DNA from: Leptospira kemamanensis | GTDB taxonomy: Bacteria > Spirochaetota > Leptospiria > Leptospirales > Leptospiraceae | Assembly: GCF_004769665.1 (NCBI RefSeq) | Contig: NZ_RQGG01000032.1 | Span: 434,001-498,000 of the forward strand | Direction: 5' to 3' | DNA: 64,000 nt | In this document: positions 27,847-36,811 of the stretch, piece after piece | Numbering within the stretch: the first letter of the stretch is position 1 | Layout: each line of letters begins with the position of its first letter | Made by a program: the position numbers and the translations under genes | Notes under the pieces: model-generated | What the model was told of the DNA's origin: nothing | Seen by the model: the letters and a program-made list of their open reading frames with translations, nothing else | Databases searched by the model: none

Positions 27847-28662
27847 ATGAAATTATCTGGAAACACGATTTTAATCACTGGCTGTGGCATGGGGATTGGA
27901 GCTTTAACTGCGGAACGTTTAGCGAAAGAAGGAAATGATATCATTGGTGTGGATATCAATACATCTCTTTTAAAAGAAATCCAAACAAAGGTGGAATCCT
28001 TTGGAAAAAAATTTTACGGATTTGCTTGTGACCTTTCGAAAGAAGAACAAATCACGGCTCTTATCAAAAAAATTAGAAAAAACAAACTTAAGTTTCAAAT
28101 TTTAATTAACAATGCAGGCATTGCACCAAGTGGTCCCTACGAAGGAAAAGACTTCTCAGTTTGGGAGAAAGCTTTACAAATCAATGTTCATGGTCCAATG
28201 AAACTTGTGTACGAATCGTTACCCATTCTCAGAGAACAAAAGGAAGCTGCTATCATCAATCTAGCAAGTATTGCAGGCAAATTTGGAACAGAAGGAACCG
28301 TTACTTATTCTGCAACCAAACATGCAGTGGTCGGTTTTTCCCAAGCCTTAAAGATGGAATTGTACGATACCCAAATTGGAGTTAGTTGGATTTGCCCGTC
28401 CATGGCAAAAACGAGAATGATTGATGGTGTCAAACCTTCCTTTTTTACCCCTTTGATCGAACCAAACCAAGTGGCAGATGCGATTTGTAAAGCCATCCAA
28501 AAGAACCCAGGAGAAGTTTTGGTTCCTTCCTACCTGAGGTCTACCATCGTCATCATGCCAGCGTTGTTTCCAAAATTTTCCCTCTGGCTTGCCGTGAAAA
28601 CAAAAGCGTCAAAAGGTTGGTTACTTGCAAACAAGGGACTTGAGAAAAATATTCCTGTTTAG
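27847..28662 (+). CDS. short-chain dehydrogenase/reductase (SDR)
   Basis: Classical SDR of 271 residues: TGCGMGIGALTAERLA for cofactor binding, DLSKEEQ, NNAGIAPSG, the catalytic Ser in NLASIAGKFG and YSATKHAVVGFS (YxxxK). The terminal 50 residues form a more hydrophobic region (STIVIMPALFPKFSLWLAV), which suggests membrane association as in some lipid-acting members. The substrate is unknown. It is followed after 12 nt by metF, so both may be co-transcribed; a direct link to folate is not evident. Confidence 0.88.
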   Translation: MKLSGNTILITGCGMGIGALTAERLAKEGNDIIGVDINTSLLKEIQTKVESFGKKFYGFACDLSKEEQITALIKKIRKNKLKFQILINNAGIAPSGPYEGKDFSVWEKALQINVHGPMKLVYESLPILREQKEAAIINLASIAGKFGTEGTVTYSATKHAVVGFSQALKMELYDTQIGVSWICPSMAKTRMIDGVKPSFFTPLIEPNQVADAICKAIQKNPGEVLVPSYLRSTIVIMPALFPKFSLWLAVKTKASKGWLLANKGLEKNIPV

Positions 28663-28674
28663 AGGATAGGTTTT

Positions 28675-29562
28675 ATGCACATTTCTCAGGTCCTCCAGAA
28701 AAAACAGACTACGATCAGCTTCGAATTTTTCCCTCCCAAAAATGAGGAAGCATCTGAGGATTTATTCCGCAATATCCAAGAATTATCGCAAATGAATCCA
28801 GCCTATGTCAGTGTTACCTATGGCGCAGGAGGATCCACGAGAGATTTAACACACGATTTGGTCGTGAAGTTACAAGAGCAGACTGGTTTAACGATTGTTA
28901 GTCACTTAACGTGTGTAGGTTCCACAAAAGACGAAATTCGAGAGATTTTAAAACGATACGAAAAAAGTGGAATCCATAATATCATGGCCCTCCGCGGGGA
29001 TCCACCGAAAGGACAAAACGAATTCCAAAAAACAGAAAATGGATTTGGATTTGCGGGAGAACTTGTTGGGTTCATCAAAAAAGAATTTCCAACGATGGGA
29101 ATCGGAGTTGCTGGTTTTCCAGAAGGCCATCCCTCCACACCGAATCGTTTGAAGGAAATTGAATTTTTAAAATGGAAAGTTGACCAAGGTGCAGATTATA
29201 TTTGCACCCAAATGTTTTTTGATAACAATTCGTTTTATGATTATGTGGAACGTTGTGAAATCGCAGGAATCAAAGTTCCAATCATCGCAGGAATTATGCC
29301 AATTACTTCTCGAAAAGGATTGGCACGTATGGCGGAACTTTCTTTAGGAACAAACTTCCCTGCCAAACTTCTAAAATCATTATCTCGCGCAGAAGATGAT
29401 TCTTATGCTGAAAATGTGGGAATTCACTGGGCGACAGAACAAGTCCGTGATTTATTAGATCATAAAATTGCCGGCATTCATATGTATACTTTGAATAAAT
29501 CGAAAGCAACACGTCGGATTTATGAATCACTCGGGATTCGAAATTTCGATACGATCGTTTGA
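28675..29562 (+). CDS. metF: 5,10-methylenetetrahydrofolate reductase
   Basis: Flavoprotein that reduces methylene-THF to methyl-THF for methionine synthesis. The 295 residues match bacterial MetF: FEFFPPKNEEA with the catalytic Glu near residue 19, SVTYGAGGSTRD, HLTCVGSTKDEI, ALRGDPPKG and the FPEGHP segment, followed by KVDQGADYICTQMFFDN and IMPITS. A ribosome-binding AGGATAGG precedes the ATG. The 3' end overlaps the convergent MORN gene by 36 nt. Confidence 0.95.
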   Translation: MHISQVLQKKQTTISFEFFPPKNEEASEDLFRNIQELSQMNPAYVSVTYGAGGSTRDLTHDLVVKLQEQTGLTIVSHLTCVGSTKDEIREILKRYEKSGIHNIMALRGDPPKGQNEFQKTENGFGFAGELVGFIKKEFPTMGIGVAGFPEGHPSTPNRLKEIEFLKWKVDQGADYICTQMFFDNNSFYDYVERCEIAGIKVPIIAGIMPITSRKGLARMAELSLGTNFPAKLLKSLSRAEDDSYAENVGIHWATEQVRDLLDHKIAGIHMYTLNKSKATRRIYESLGIRNFDTIV

Positions 29563-30024
29563 TTCTGCTTTCGGAGATAATCCAATGAATTGGTTTTGGT
29601 TCCAATAACCCTCCAAAACCAAACTACCTTTTACGTTGGTGATTTTGCCTTTGCCAACCAATTGATTTTCTGACCAAATTCCTTCTAAAAGAAAACCATC
29701 GGCAAATCGATATTTGCCAAGTCCTTCCCGTTTTCCTTTTAGATACGTCCCAATAAATTGATCACCATTCGCATAACGATACGTACCTGGACCGTCTTTA
29801 TAACCGAATTTATATTCTCCTTCAAACTGATCTCCATTCGCATAAAGGTAAATTCCAATGCCATGTTTGACATCTTCTAAAAATTCACCTTCAAATTGAT
29901 CCCCGTTTTCATATTTGACCGTGTGTTTTCCGTTTCGGCAATTTTCGCCTTCACAGATTTTTTGGTTCGACTTACAAAAAACAAAGAGAGAGAAACATAA
30001 AATGATTAAGTAATGGGTATACAT
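29527..30024 (-). CDS. MORN-repeat lipoprotein
   Basis: The ATG at 30024 gives a short signal peptide with a Cys at about residue 17 (LFVFC), a spirochaete-type lipobox; the upstream in-frame start would add 29 polar residues. The mature part carries about five MORN repeats of roughly 23 residues with the pattern YxNGDQFEGExxxxxxxGxG. MORN arrays form elongated beta sheets and bind partners or lipids. Exported MORN lipoproteins are common in Leptospira. Function unknown. Confidence 0.85.
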   Translation of the reverse strand: MYTHYLIILCFSLFVFCKSNQKICEGENCRNGKHTVKYENGDQFEGEFLEDVKHGIGIYLYANGDQFEGEYKFGYKDGPGTYRYANGDQFIGTYLKGKREGLGKYRFADGFLLEGIWSENQLVGKGKITNVKGSLVLEGYWNQNQFIGLSPKAESNDRIEISNPE

Positions 30025-30104
30025 GGATGATTTCTGGATAATAATTTCGTCAACTGTGTTTATACATACTGTTATAAAACTAGATTGGAAATAAGGCAAT
30101 CGAT

Positions 30105-30470
30105 ATGTCACAAAAAAAAGCCCTCGTTGTAGATGATAGCACAGTCACCAGATTGATGATTCGAAAAATCATCTCGGAAAAACACCCAAATTGGGAAATC
30201 TTGGAAGCTGAGTCTGCAGACAAAGCGACCTTAATCCTGCCAGATCATCCTGACATTGACTTTTTTAGCTTAGATCAAAATATGCCTGGCACTATTTCTG
30301 GACTCGACCTAGCTGAAAATTTGAAATCATCTTACCAAAACGCAAAAATTGTTCTGATTACTGCCAATATCCAAGATGCAATAAAAAATAAGGCAAAAAG
30401 TTTAGGAATCGATTTTATTGAGAAACCTGTCACAGCTGAAAAAATTATCCCTGTTTTAGAGAATATATGA
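30105..30470 (+). CDS. CheY-like single-domain response regulator
   Basis: A 121-residue receiver domain: the acidic pair at Asp10-Asp11 (VVDDS), the phospho-acceptor Asp57 in FFSLDQNMPG, the conserved Thr in LITAN and the Lys in IEKPV. No output domain. It is the first gene of a three-gene operon; the overlap ATGA links it to a CheC-like phosphatase, which suggests that the phosphatase acts on this regulator. The upstream kinase is likely the hybrid kinase at 31069 (inference). Confidence 0.92.
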   Translation: MSQKKALVVDDSTVTRLMIRKIISEKHPNWEILEAESADKATLILPDHPDIDFFSLDQNMPGTISGLDLAENLKSSYQNAKIVLITANIQDAIKNKAKSLGIDFIEKPVTAEKIIPVLENI

Positions 30471-31069
30471 ATACTCTTACAGAATTAGAACGAGATTCCC
30501 TATGCGAATTGTTTAATATCAGTTTAGGTGGGGCAGCCAAATTGATGAGCGAAATGATTTCGGACGAAATTTTACTAACCGTTCCAACTTTAAAACTCAT
30601 CACCAAAGCAGAAGCTCGCAATTTTGAAAATCTAGCGGAACAAGAAGTTTGTACAGTAGAACAAAAGTTTGTTGGTGATATTGGAAATGGCTCAGCTTTC
30701 CTTTTATTTCACAAAAGTGCTAGTTTAGAAATTGTGAAGATGATGATGAAAGACTATGTTGCCCTCAATGAAGTTTCTCAATTTGAAAAAGATGCTCTGA
30801 GCGAAATTGGAAATATCATTTTAAACGCAATATTATCAAATTTGGCAAAGATGTCGAATTACAAAATAGAAACCAATGTTCCTGAATTTTTCGCAGGAAA
30901 GTATGAAGACCTACTTCTAAATCGAAATCCTGAAGAAGATAACTCGATTCTTTTAGTTTTTATTGATTACCAATTGAAAGGCAAAGAAATCAAAGGTTAT
31001 ATCTTTTTTATTCTCAATTTTGACAGCATTAAAAATTTATCACGAGTTCTAATAGAAAAATTAAAATAG
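30467..31069 (+). CDS. CheC/CheX-family response-regulator phosphatase
   Basis: 200 residues with two copies of the phosphatase signature in which a Glu and an Asn lie three residues apart: DSLCELFNISLGGAA (Glu14, Asn17) and DALSEIGNIILNAIL (Glu113, Asn116). In the CheC family these remove phosphate from CheY-type proteins. Both sites look intact, as in CheC rather than single-site FliY forms. It overlaps the preceding regulator gene by 4 nt and the following kinase gene by 1 nt. Confidence 0.88.
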   Translation: MNTLTELERDSLCELFNISLGGAAKLMSEMISDEILLTVPTLKLITKAEARNFENLAEQEVCTVEQKFVGDIGNGSAFLLFHKSASLEIVKMMMKDYVALNEVSQFEKDALSEIGNIILNAILSNLAKMSNYKIETNVPEFFAGKYEDLLLNRNPEEDNSILLVFIDYQLKGKEIKGYIFFILNFDSIKNLSRVLIEKLK

Positions 31070-32679
31070 TGAATGTTTTAACGAAAAAACATTTATCGAC
31101 GGTGATCAAAAAATCAGGAATTGGAATCCTGATTTTAGACGAATCACTTAAAATTATTTTATGTAACCAATGGTTTTTAAAACATTCCCACTTACTTGAA
31201 TCCAATCTACAAAACAATTTTATTACTGATGTATTTCCAGAACTATCAGGAACTCGAACGCTAAAGTCGATCGAACAATGTTTAGAATTTTCACAATATT
31301 CAATTCTAACTCATACATTAAATCCTTTCCCATTTCCTTTGTTTGAAAATGAACAACAAATGTTAAAAAATGAAAGGATATATCAATATCTTCATATCAT
31401 TCCAATTTCCATTGATGATGAACCGAATCGTTTTTGTATGATTCAAATTTCTGATGTTTCCCAACAAGTCACACGTGAAAAACTATTACGAGAACAAATG
31501 ATCATCGCAAAAGAGAGAGAAAGCGAAGCAAAAAAAGCATCCCAAGCCAAAACGGATTTTTTAGCTTCGATGAGTCATGAAATTAGGACTCCACTGAATG
31601 CTATTTTAGGAATGGCTGATACCTTACATGAAACAGAGTTATCAAAAGAACAATCCGAATATCTAACCATACTGAGGAATTCAGGAAAGGCTTTGTACAA
31701 TATCATCAATGATATTTTAGATTTATCTAGAATTGAATCTGGAAAATTGGAAATTGAAAACATTGAATTTTTTATCCATGATTTGTTAAAAGAAACGATT
31801 TCTCTCTTCTTAATAAAGGCAAAATCAAAAGGGATCCAAATCTCTTATTCCATAAGCGACGATATTTCCAAAATGGTCAAAGGTGATTCCACTCGAATCC
31901 AACAAATCCTTATCAATTTAATTGGAAATGCGATGAAGTTTACCGAAAAGGGAAGTATCTTCGTTAATGTCTTGTTAAGCGAAAATAAAACCAATTTGGT
32001 ATTTAAAGTCGTAGATTCCGGGATTGGGATACCAAGTGATAAGTTAGAATCTATTTTTGAAAGTTTTACCCAAGTTGATAGTTCCACCACACGCAAATAT
32101 GGGGGAACTGGTCTTGGATTATCCATCACTCAAAAATTGATTATGATGATGAATGGAAAGATATCCGTTCAGAGTGAAGTTGGAAAAGGTTCAACCTTTA
32201 TCTTCGAAATACCCTATGAAGGTATTACAGAGAAAGGATCACCGTTGCATCAAGATTGGCTCGATTTAGAATTACCATCACCAGAACAGTTTCCTCCATG
32301 TAAAATTTTATTAGCCGAAGATTCAGAAGAAAACGTATTCATCATCAAAACTTTTTTACGAAAATACCCTATTGAATTGGAAGTAGCACAAAATGGAATA
32401 GAGGCTCTAAGTAAGTTTCAATCAACGAACTTTGATTTGATTTTGATGGATATGCAAATGCCTGAGATGGATGGAATGGAAGCCACCAAACAAATTCGTT
32501 TCATTGAGCAAACAAAAGGCACTGACCATCGTAACGAAATCCCAATCATTGCGATTTCTGCCAATGTGCAAAAGGAAGAAATCAGAAAAAGTTTTTTGGT
32601 CGGGATTACATCCTATCTTGCGAAACCTGTCCGTAAAATTGAGATTTTGAAATTAATTTATTTTTATATAGCGATGTAA
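31069..32679 (+). CDS. cytoplasmic hybrid histidine kinase (PAS, HisKA, HATPase, receiver)
   Basis: Begins with GTG overlapping the previous stop by one base. The first 140 residues are a PAS-like sensor (IGILILDESLKIILCNQWF), followed by a coiled linker, the H-box SMSHEIRTPLNAIL with phosphorylatable His170, an ATPase domain with LIGNAMKFTEKG (N box), DSGIGI and GGTGLGLSI, and a receiver domain with Asp461 in LILMDMQMPEMDG. No membrane span is seen, so it senses a cytoplasmic signal. The phosphate can pass His to Asp internally; the CheY-like protein of the same operon is a natural further target. Confidence 0.93.
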   Translation: MNVLTKKHLSTVIKKSGIGILILDESLKIILCNQWFLKHSHLLESNLQNNFITDVFPELSGTRTLKSIEQCLEFSQYSILTHTLNPFPFPLFENEQQMLKNERIYQYLHIIPISIDDEPNRFCMIQISDVSQQVTREKLLREQMIIAKERESEAKKASQAKTDFLASMSHEIRTPLNAILGMADTLHETELSKEQSEYLTILRNSGKALYNIINDILDLSRIESGKLEIENIEFFIHDLLKETISLFLIKAKSKGIQISYSISDDISKMVKGDSTRIQQILINLIGNAMKFTEKGSIFVNVLLSENKTNLVFKVVDSGIGIPSDKLESIFESFTQVDSSTTRKYGGTGLGLSITQKLIMMMNGKISVQSEVGKGSTFIFEIPYEGITEKGSPLHQDWLDLELPSPEQFPPCKILLAEDSEENVFIIKTFLRKYPIELEVAQNGIEALSKFQSTNFDLILMDMQMPEMDGMEATKQIRFIEQTKGTDHRNEIPIIAISANVQKEEIRKSFLVGITSYLAKPVRKIEILKLIYFYIAM

Positions 32680-32683
32680 AGAA

Positions 32684-32700
32684 AAACCAATCATTGGTTT
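32684..32700. terminator. short palindrome between convergent operons
   Basis: AAACCAATCATTGGTTT is a perfect inverted repeat with at most a 6 bp stem if a 5 nt loop is allowed. On the minus strand it is followed by TTCTTT. It is a weak terminator candidate between the hybrid kinase gene and the propeptide-like gene. Confidence 0.35.
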
Positions 32701-32705
32701 CACAT

Positions 32706-33290
32706 TTACTTTAAAACTTTTTCCACTGCTGTTTCAGGGTATGCTTCTAAAATTGAAGACTCGTTCAGAAGTTCATTCGCTTTTTCCACTGAAAGATAAC
32801 CTGGTTCCGATTGGAAACTTGCCAAACGAGGATGAAAGATATGAAACACTTGTACATTGTATTTTTTAGCAAGTTGATAGATGACTTCTTTGGATTGGTC
32901 AAATTGAAATGAAACAACTACAATTCCGGGCAAAACAATATTGGGGCCATAACCATTCCCTGGATTGTATACCTCAGTCACTTTGGTTTCGATTGCGGAT
33001 TTAGTTTTATTTTTGATTAAAGGTTTCCCTGGAGATCTAAAATTCCAACCAACTTTTATATTTTTATTCGCATAACTCTTAGTTGGTGCGGATGTCACTT
33101 GGTTTGGTTCAATGAATTCTGCTTCCATATTTGGATTCCGATAAAATGTTTTCTGAATTCCACCTTCTTTGAATGTAATTTGGTTCGGTGGATCCTTCGC
33201 TTCCAATCGAAAACTTGGTAACAATCCAATCACAAAAATAAAAATTCCCAAGTGGGCAAACGTTATGTTCTGGTGAGTGTTATTTTTCAT
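32706..33290 (-). CDS. exported protein with I9-propeptide-like C-terminus, partner of the subtilase
   Basis: Start ATG at 33290 has GGAAGG upstream, 4 nt after the subtilase stop. It has a signal peptide (LGIFIFVIGLLPSFRLEA) and about 165 further residues. The last 80, with VVVSFQFDQSKEVIYQLAKKYNVQVFHIF and ELLNESSILEAYPETAVEKVLK, resemble the inhibitor I9/propeptide fold of subtilases, in which the C-terminal tail sits in the active site. It may act in trans as inhibitor or folding chaperone for the protease next to it. This is inference from position and sequence pattern. Confidence 0.65.
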   Translation of the reverse strand: MKNNTHQNITFAHLGIFIFVIGLLPSFRLEAKDPPNQITFKEGGIQKTFYRNPNMEAEFIEPNQVTSAPTKSYANKNIKVGWNFRSPGKPLIKNKTKSAIETKVTEVYNPGNGYGPNIVLPGIVVVSFQFDQSKEVIYQLAKKYNVQVFHIFHPRLASFQSEPGYLSVEKANELLNESSILEAYPETAVEKVLK

Positions 33291-33294
33291 TGGA

Positions 33295-34986
33295 TTACCT
33301 TCCATAGATTTTCATACGGACAGATTGAATGGTTCCCGTATCACCCACACCGTCATCATACACTCGAATCGTCCAAACTCCATTTGGATTCTCACCTAAA
33401 GAACGAGCGATTCCAAATCGATAGGTGGAAGAACCTGTCATAGTTGCAATGGATGTATTCCCAAACGTGCAACCTGAATTGGTGGATGGATTGGCACAGG
33501 CATGTGGTTCGGCAAGCACACTGGCCGTGTTTCCATTGGGAGACGTCACAACAATACCAAGTTCTGGAAAATAGATATGATTGGTTGTGATTTCTACATC
33601 TACATATTCAATATAACTTATGCTAGAGGATACAGGATAGTTCACAGTAACGCCAGTTATATTGTTATCTGGAATTGCATCTCCATAAGGAATAGAACCC
33701 ATATCTTCGATCCTTTGTGGTGTTGTAATCGGAGTCCAAGAGCTCGCCGCTAATAATAATTGTTCTGCATCCACGGCACCAAATCCATACTTATGATTGA
33801 CATGTAAACCTGCACCGTTTGTCACCCAATCGCCATCAGAAATATCATTTTGTCTTGCCGAATACGCGACAAGTTCTCTCACATCTCTCCAAGTTAAATT
33901 GGGATACTTACTCAATAACAAGGCAACTACACCTGCCGCAAGTGGTGTTGCAGACGACGTTCCGTTAAACCTTCTTGTATAATTTGCAAAAGTATAATCA
34001 CCAGAGGTTCCGCCAGCATTCATCCCAAACACACCCGCTGCATCGGTGGTTGTGATGGCTGTGGTGTAAGCAGAAGCATCATTGCCCTGCGTATGCGCTA
34101 CGGCCCAAAGGTTTGCTCCTTCTTCTGAATACGATGCCTTCTGACCATTTTGGCCAATCCCGCCAATTGCCATGACACCAAAGTAATTGGCTTGCCCATC
34201 ATAATTGGCATTGTCCACTAACAAAGGTGATGAAACAGTAGCTCCATTGGCTCCATTTCCAGCTGCCCAAAGATAAACAGTACCTTTTCCACCACGACCA
34301 AGACTAATGCCTTCGTTGATTCCTTGTTGCCATAACGAACTAGAAGGCCATAACCAACCATAGGTATCAGGAGACCCCCAACTATTATTGGAGATGAATA
34401 CTTTCCCACTTTCATTGACCATGGCTCGGTATTCATCAGATGTATAGATCGTAGATTTTTCTAATAAGTTGACACCTACTAATTTGGAACACGGAGCTGC
34501 TCCCCTAACACCGATTCCATTTCCACCACGAGCACCGATCACACCTCCCACGGCAGATCCATGGAAACTAGATGAATAAGCATGCGAAGGAAAAAGTGTA
34601 TTGTTAAATAAATTCAAACCTTTAGTAGAAATAGAAATATTGTCTTTTAAGTCTTCGTGAGTTAAATCAATACCATCATCTACTACACTGACAATGACTT
34701 GGTTTCCAGAATAACCTTGGTTCCAAACCGATTGAACGTTTGCATCTTCCCCTGCTATCCCACCAAATTGTCCGTAATTAAAAAGATGCCATTGGTCATT
34801 GTATAAAGCATCGGAACTCGTAGGTGAGAACGTACAATCAAGTTCTCTGGCATTTAAGATGGAATTGAGTAAGTATAAAAATAGAAAATCGTCGCTGACT
34901 AAGTCATTCTTTTTTCTGGGAACACAATGACTCAAAAAAAGTAGTGCCACCAACAAAAAAGCGGAGATCCAACGTTTGCGAGTCAT
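33295..34986 (-). CDS. kexin-like (S8) subtilase lipoprotein with P domain
   Basis: The ATG at 34986 gives a signal peptide with lipobox FLSHC near residue 21. A linker of about 50 residues follows, then the catalytic domain: Asp in VSVVDDGIDLTHEDL, His in FHGSAVGGVIGARGG, Asn in AAGNGANG and Ser in NGTSSATPLAAGVVALLL. The last 130 residues form a P (proprotein convertase) beta domain. The layout matches S8B/kexin-type proteases. The usual long propeptide is absent; a separate propeptide-like gene lies just downstream. It is probably displayed at the membrane or surface, with possible roles in processing or nutrition. Confidence 0.88.
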   Translation of the reverse strand: MTRKRWISAFLLVALLFLSHCVPRKKNDLVSDDFLFLYLLNSILNARELDCTFSPTSSDALYNDQWHLFNYGQFGGIAGEDANVQSVWNQGYSGNQVIVSVVDDGIDLTHEDLKDNISISTKGLNLFNNTLFPSHAYSSSFHGSAVGGVIGARGGNGIGVRGAAPCSKLVGVNLLEKSTIYTSDEYRAMVNESGKVFISNNSWGSPDTYGWLWPSSSLWQQGINEGISLGRGGKGTVYLWAAGNGANGATVSSPLLVDNANYDGQANYFGVMAIGGIGQNGQKASYSEEGANLWAVAHTQGNDASAYTTAITTTDAAGVFGMNAGGTSGDYTFANYTRRFNGTSSATPLAAGVVALLLSKYPNLTWRDVRELVAYSARQNDISDGDWVTNGAGLHVNHKYGFGAVDAEQLLLAASSWTPITTPQRIEDMGSIPYGDAIPDNNITGVTVNYPVSSSISYIEYVDVEITTNHIYFPELGIVVTSPNGNTASVLAEPHACANPSTNSGCTFGNTSIATMTGSSTYRFGIARSLGENPNGVWTIRVYDDGVGDTGTIQSVRMKIYGR

Positions 34987-35061
34987 GGTATTTGTTTCCT
35001 CACTAAAAAATAACAATTAGCGGATTGGTTTCAACCGAATTCCGGGAAAAAATATTTCTTT

Positions 35062-36123
35062 TTAAGCTTTGGCTTCTGCTAAACGTTTAGACCGATCTTC
35101 CTGCACCAATGCATCAATTAATTCGTCCAAATCCCCTTCCATAATCGAAGGAAGATTATGGCTCGTAAAACCGATACGATGGTCTGTACAACGTCCTTGC
35201 GGAAAATTGTAAGTACGAATCCTTTCCGATCGATCACCAGAACCGACTTGGGCTTTTTTAAGTGCGTCTGCGCTTTGTTTGGCGGACTCTGCTGCTTGGT
35301 CAGCGATCCTTGCTCGGAGAACTCGCATCGCTTTGTCACGGTTTTTAATTTGGGAACGTTCTTCTTGGGAAGCAACCACGATACCAGTTGGAATATGTGT
35401 GATCCGAACCGCAGAGTCTGTTGTGTTGACGTGCTGCCCACCAGCACCTGACGAACGATATACGTCGATTCGCAGATCACTTTCTCTAATTTCGACTTCT
35501 TTTTCTTCGGCTTCTGGAAGAATGGCAACGGTGACAGCAGAGGTATGAATCCTTCCACCCGATTCGGTTTCAGGAATTCGTTGTACCCGATGTGTTCCCG
35601 ATTCAAATTTGAATAAATCATAAGCCTTATCATCATCTAAAGAAAATACGATTTCTTTGTAACCACCGATCCCAGTTGGACTCATATCGATGATTTCAGT
35701 TCGAATTCCTTTTTTGTCCGCATACTTGTTGTACATACGAAACAAGTCAGCACAGAACAAACCAGATTCTTCGCCACCCGTTCCGGCACGAATTTCCACA
35801 AGTATACTTTTGCCAGAGTTCGGATCTGGAGGTAATAACATAATTTCGAGTTCTTTTGCCAGCTCTTCTAATTTTTTTTCACCTTCTTCAATCTCGGACT
35901 TCAACATCGTATGCATGTCTGGATCATTTTCCGACTCTAATAATGTTTTTGCATCTTGGCAATCTTTGGTGATTTTGAGATATTCGTCTGCTTTTGTATA
36001 TACTGGTGTTAGGCGAGATCTTTCTTTCGATAGATTCTTCAAAGTATCCGATGCGGTGGCCTTTGCGAGCTCATCCTCGATACGCAGGTATTTTTCTTGA
36101 ATTTTTTTCAATCTATCTATCAT
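35062..36123 (-). CDS. prfA: peptide chain release factor 1
   Basis: Recognises UAA and UAG and releases the finished protein. The GGQ motif lies in [21 protein letters not shown], and the PxT-type stop-codon recognition region is near [18 protein letters not shown]. The start at MIDRLKKIQ (36123) fits RF1 lengths (353 residues, E. coli 360); an upstream in-frame ATG at 36165 would add 14 residues. Coding density is high and no programmed frameshift site is seen, as expected for RF1. Confidence 0.95.
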   Translation of the reverse strand: MIDRLKKIQEKYLRIEDELAKATASDTLKNLSKERSRLTPVYTKADEYLKITKDCQDAKTLLESENDPDMHTMLKSEIEEGEKKLEELAKELEIMLLPPDPNSGKSILVEIRAGTGGEESGLFCADLFRMYNKYADKKGIRTEIIDMSPTGIGGYKEIVFSLDDDKAYDLFKFESGTHRVQRIPETESGGRIHTSAVTVAILPEAEEKEVEIRESDLRIDVYRSSGAGGQHVNTTDSAVRITHIPTGIVVASQEERSQIKNRDKAMRVLRARIADQAAESAKQSADALKKAQVGSGDRSERIRTYNFPQGRCTDHRIGFTSHNLPSIMEGDLDELIDALVQEDRSKRLAEAKA

Positions 36124-36190
36124 GTCTATGGAAAGGATACAGAATGCCTGTTTTTGATAAACCAAAATCTAATGAGGATTTAAGAAACAC

Positions 36191-36811
36191 GTGAACGAAC
36201 TCCCACATCAGGGCAAATCCAATGGATTTTTAGAGGGTCTTATCGAGTTATTTGCTGGGTTTGAGGACTACAGAAGCCCCTACGCTCCCACAATCCAACC
36301 TCCCGAAGAATTACTCAAAGATTTAGTTCAGAACGCATCCTTCAAATCTGGCCTCATCAGCGCGACCTGTTCCCTTCCCCCAGGGCCACTCGGAATTTTG
36401 AGTATTCTCCCTGAGTTACTCATGGTTTACCGCATCCAAGGCCATTTGATTATGGACATCGCAGCTCTTTATGGAAAAGAAGTGCAAGTAACCAAAGAAT
36501 TGTTACTGTATTGTTTATTCAAACATGGCGGGGCCCAAGTATTTCGCAAAATTATTGAAGAATCAAGTTTCAAAATTTTGATTCGCCCAACAACCGTTAG
36601 ATTATTTCAATCCGTTTTAGAAAAACTGGGGATTATGATTTCCAAATCCATCATTCGAAAACAATTTGCGCGTTGGGTTCCCATTGGTGGCGCGGTGGTA
36701 ACAGGTACATTTGCTTATTACGATACAAAACGTGTTGGAAAAACGGCGATGGAATTATTTTCAAAAGAAATCCACTCGGAAGAAATCCGGGAAATCTTGG
36801 AGACTCAGTGA
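36191..36811 (+). CDS. EcsC-like protein
   Basis: Starts with GTG at 36191. The 206 residues have a hydrophobic middle with LGILSILPELLMVYRIQGHLI and AALYG, reminiscent of EcsC-family proteins, and a C-terminal hydrophobic segment with GGAVVTGTFAYYDTKRVGKTA. It is probably membrane-associated. EcsC family roles are poorly known. It overlaps the next lipoprotein gene by the 4-base GTGA. The call rests on hydrophobic pattern and is tentative. Confidence 0.55.
   Translation: MNELPHQGKSNGFLEGLIELFAGFEDYRSPYAPTIQPPEELLKDLVQNASFKSGLISATCSLPPGPLGILSILPELLMVYRIQGHLIMDIAALYGKEVQVTKELLLYCLFKHGGAQVFRKIIEESSFKILIRPTTVRLFQSVLEKLGIMISKSIIRKQFARWVPIGGAVVTGTFAYYDTKRVGKTAMELFSKEIHSEEIREILETQ

Noticed and set aside
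29539..29548. Palindrome CGAAATTTCG in the metF/MORN overlap as a terminator
   Set aside because: Too short, with no loop or T tract.
35118..35636. Second minus-strand frame inside prfA
   Set aside because: Shadow frame of release factor 1; no motif or start signal.
36673..36807. Longer start for the lipoprotein at 36808
   Set aside because: Would read through the end of the EcsC-like gene and destroy the signal peptide; the GTG at 36808 fits better.
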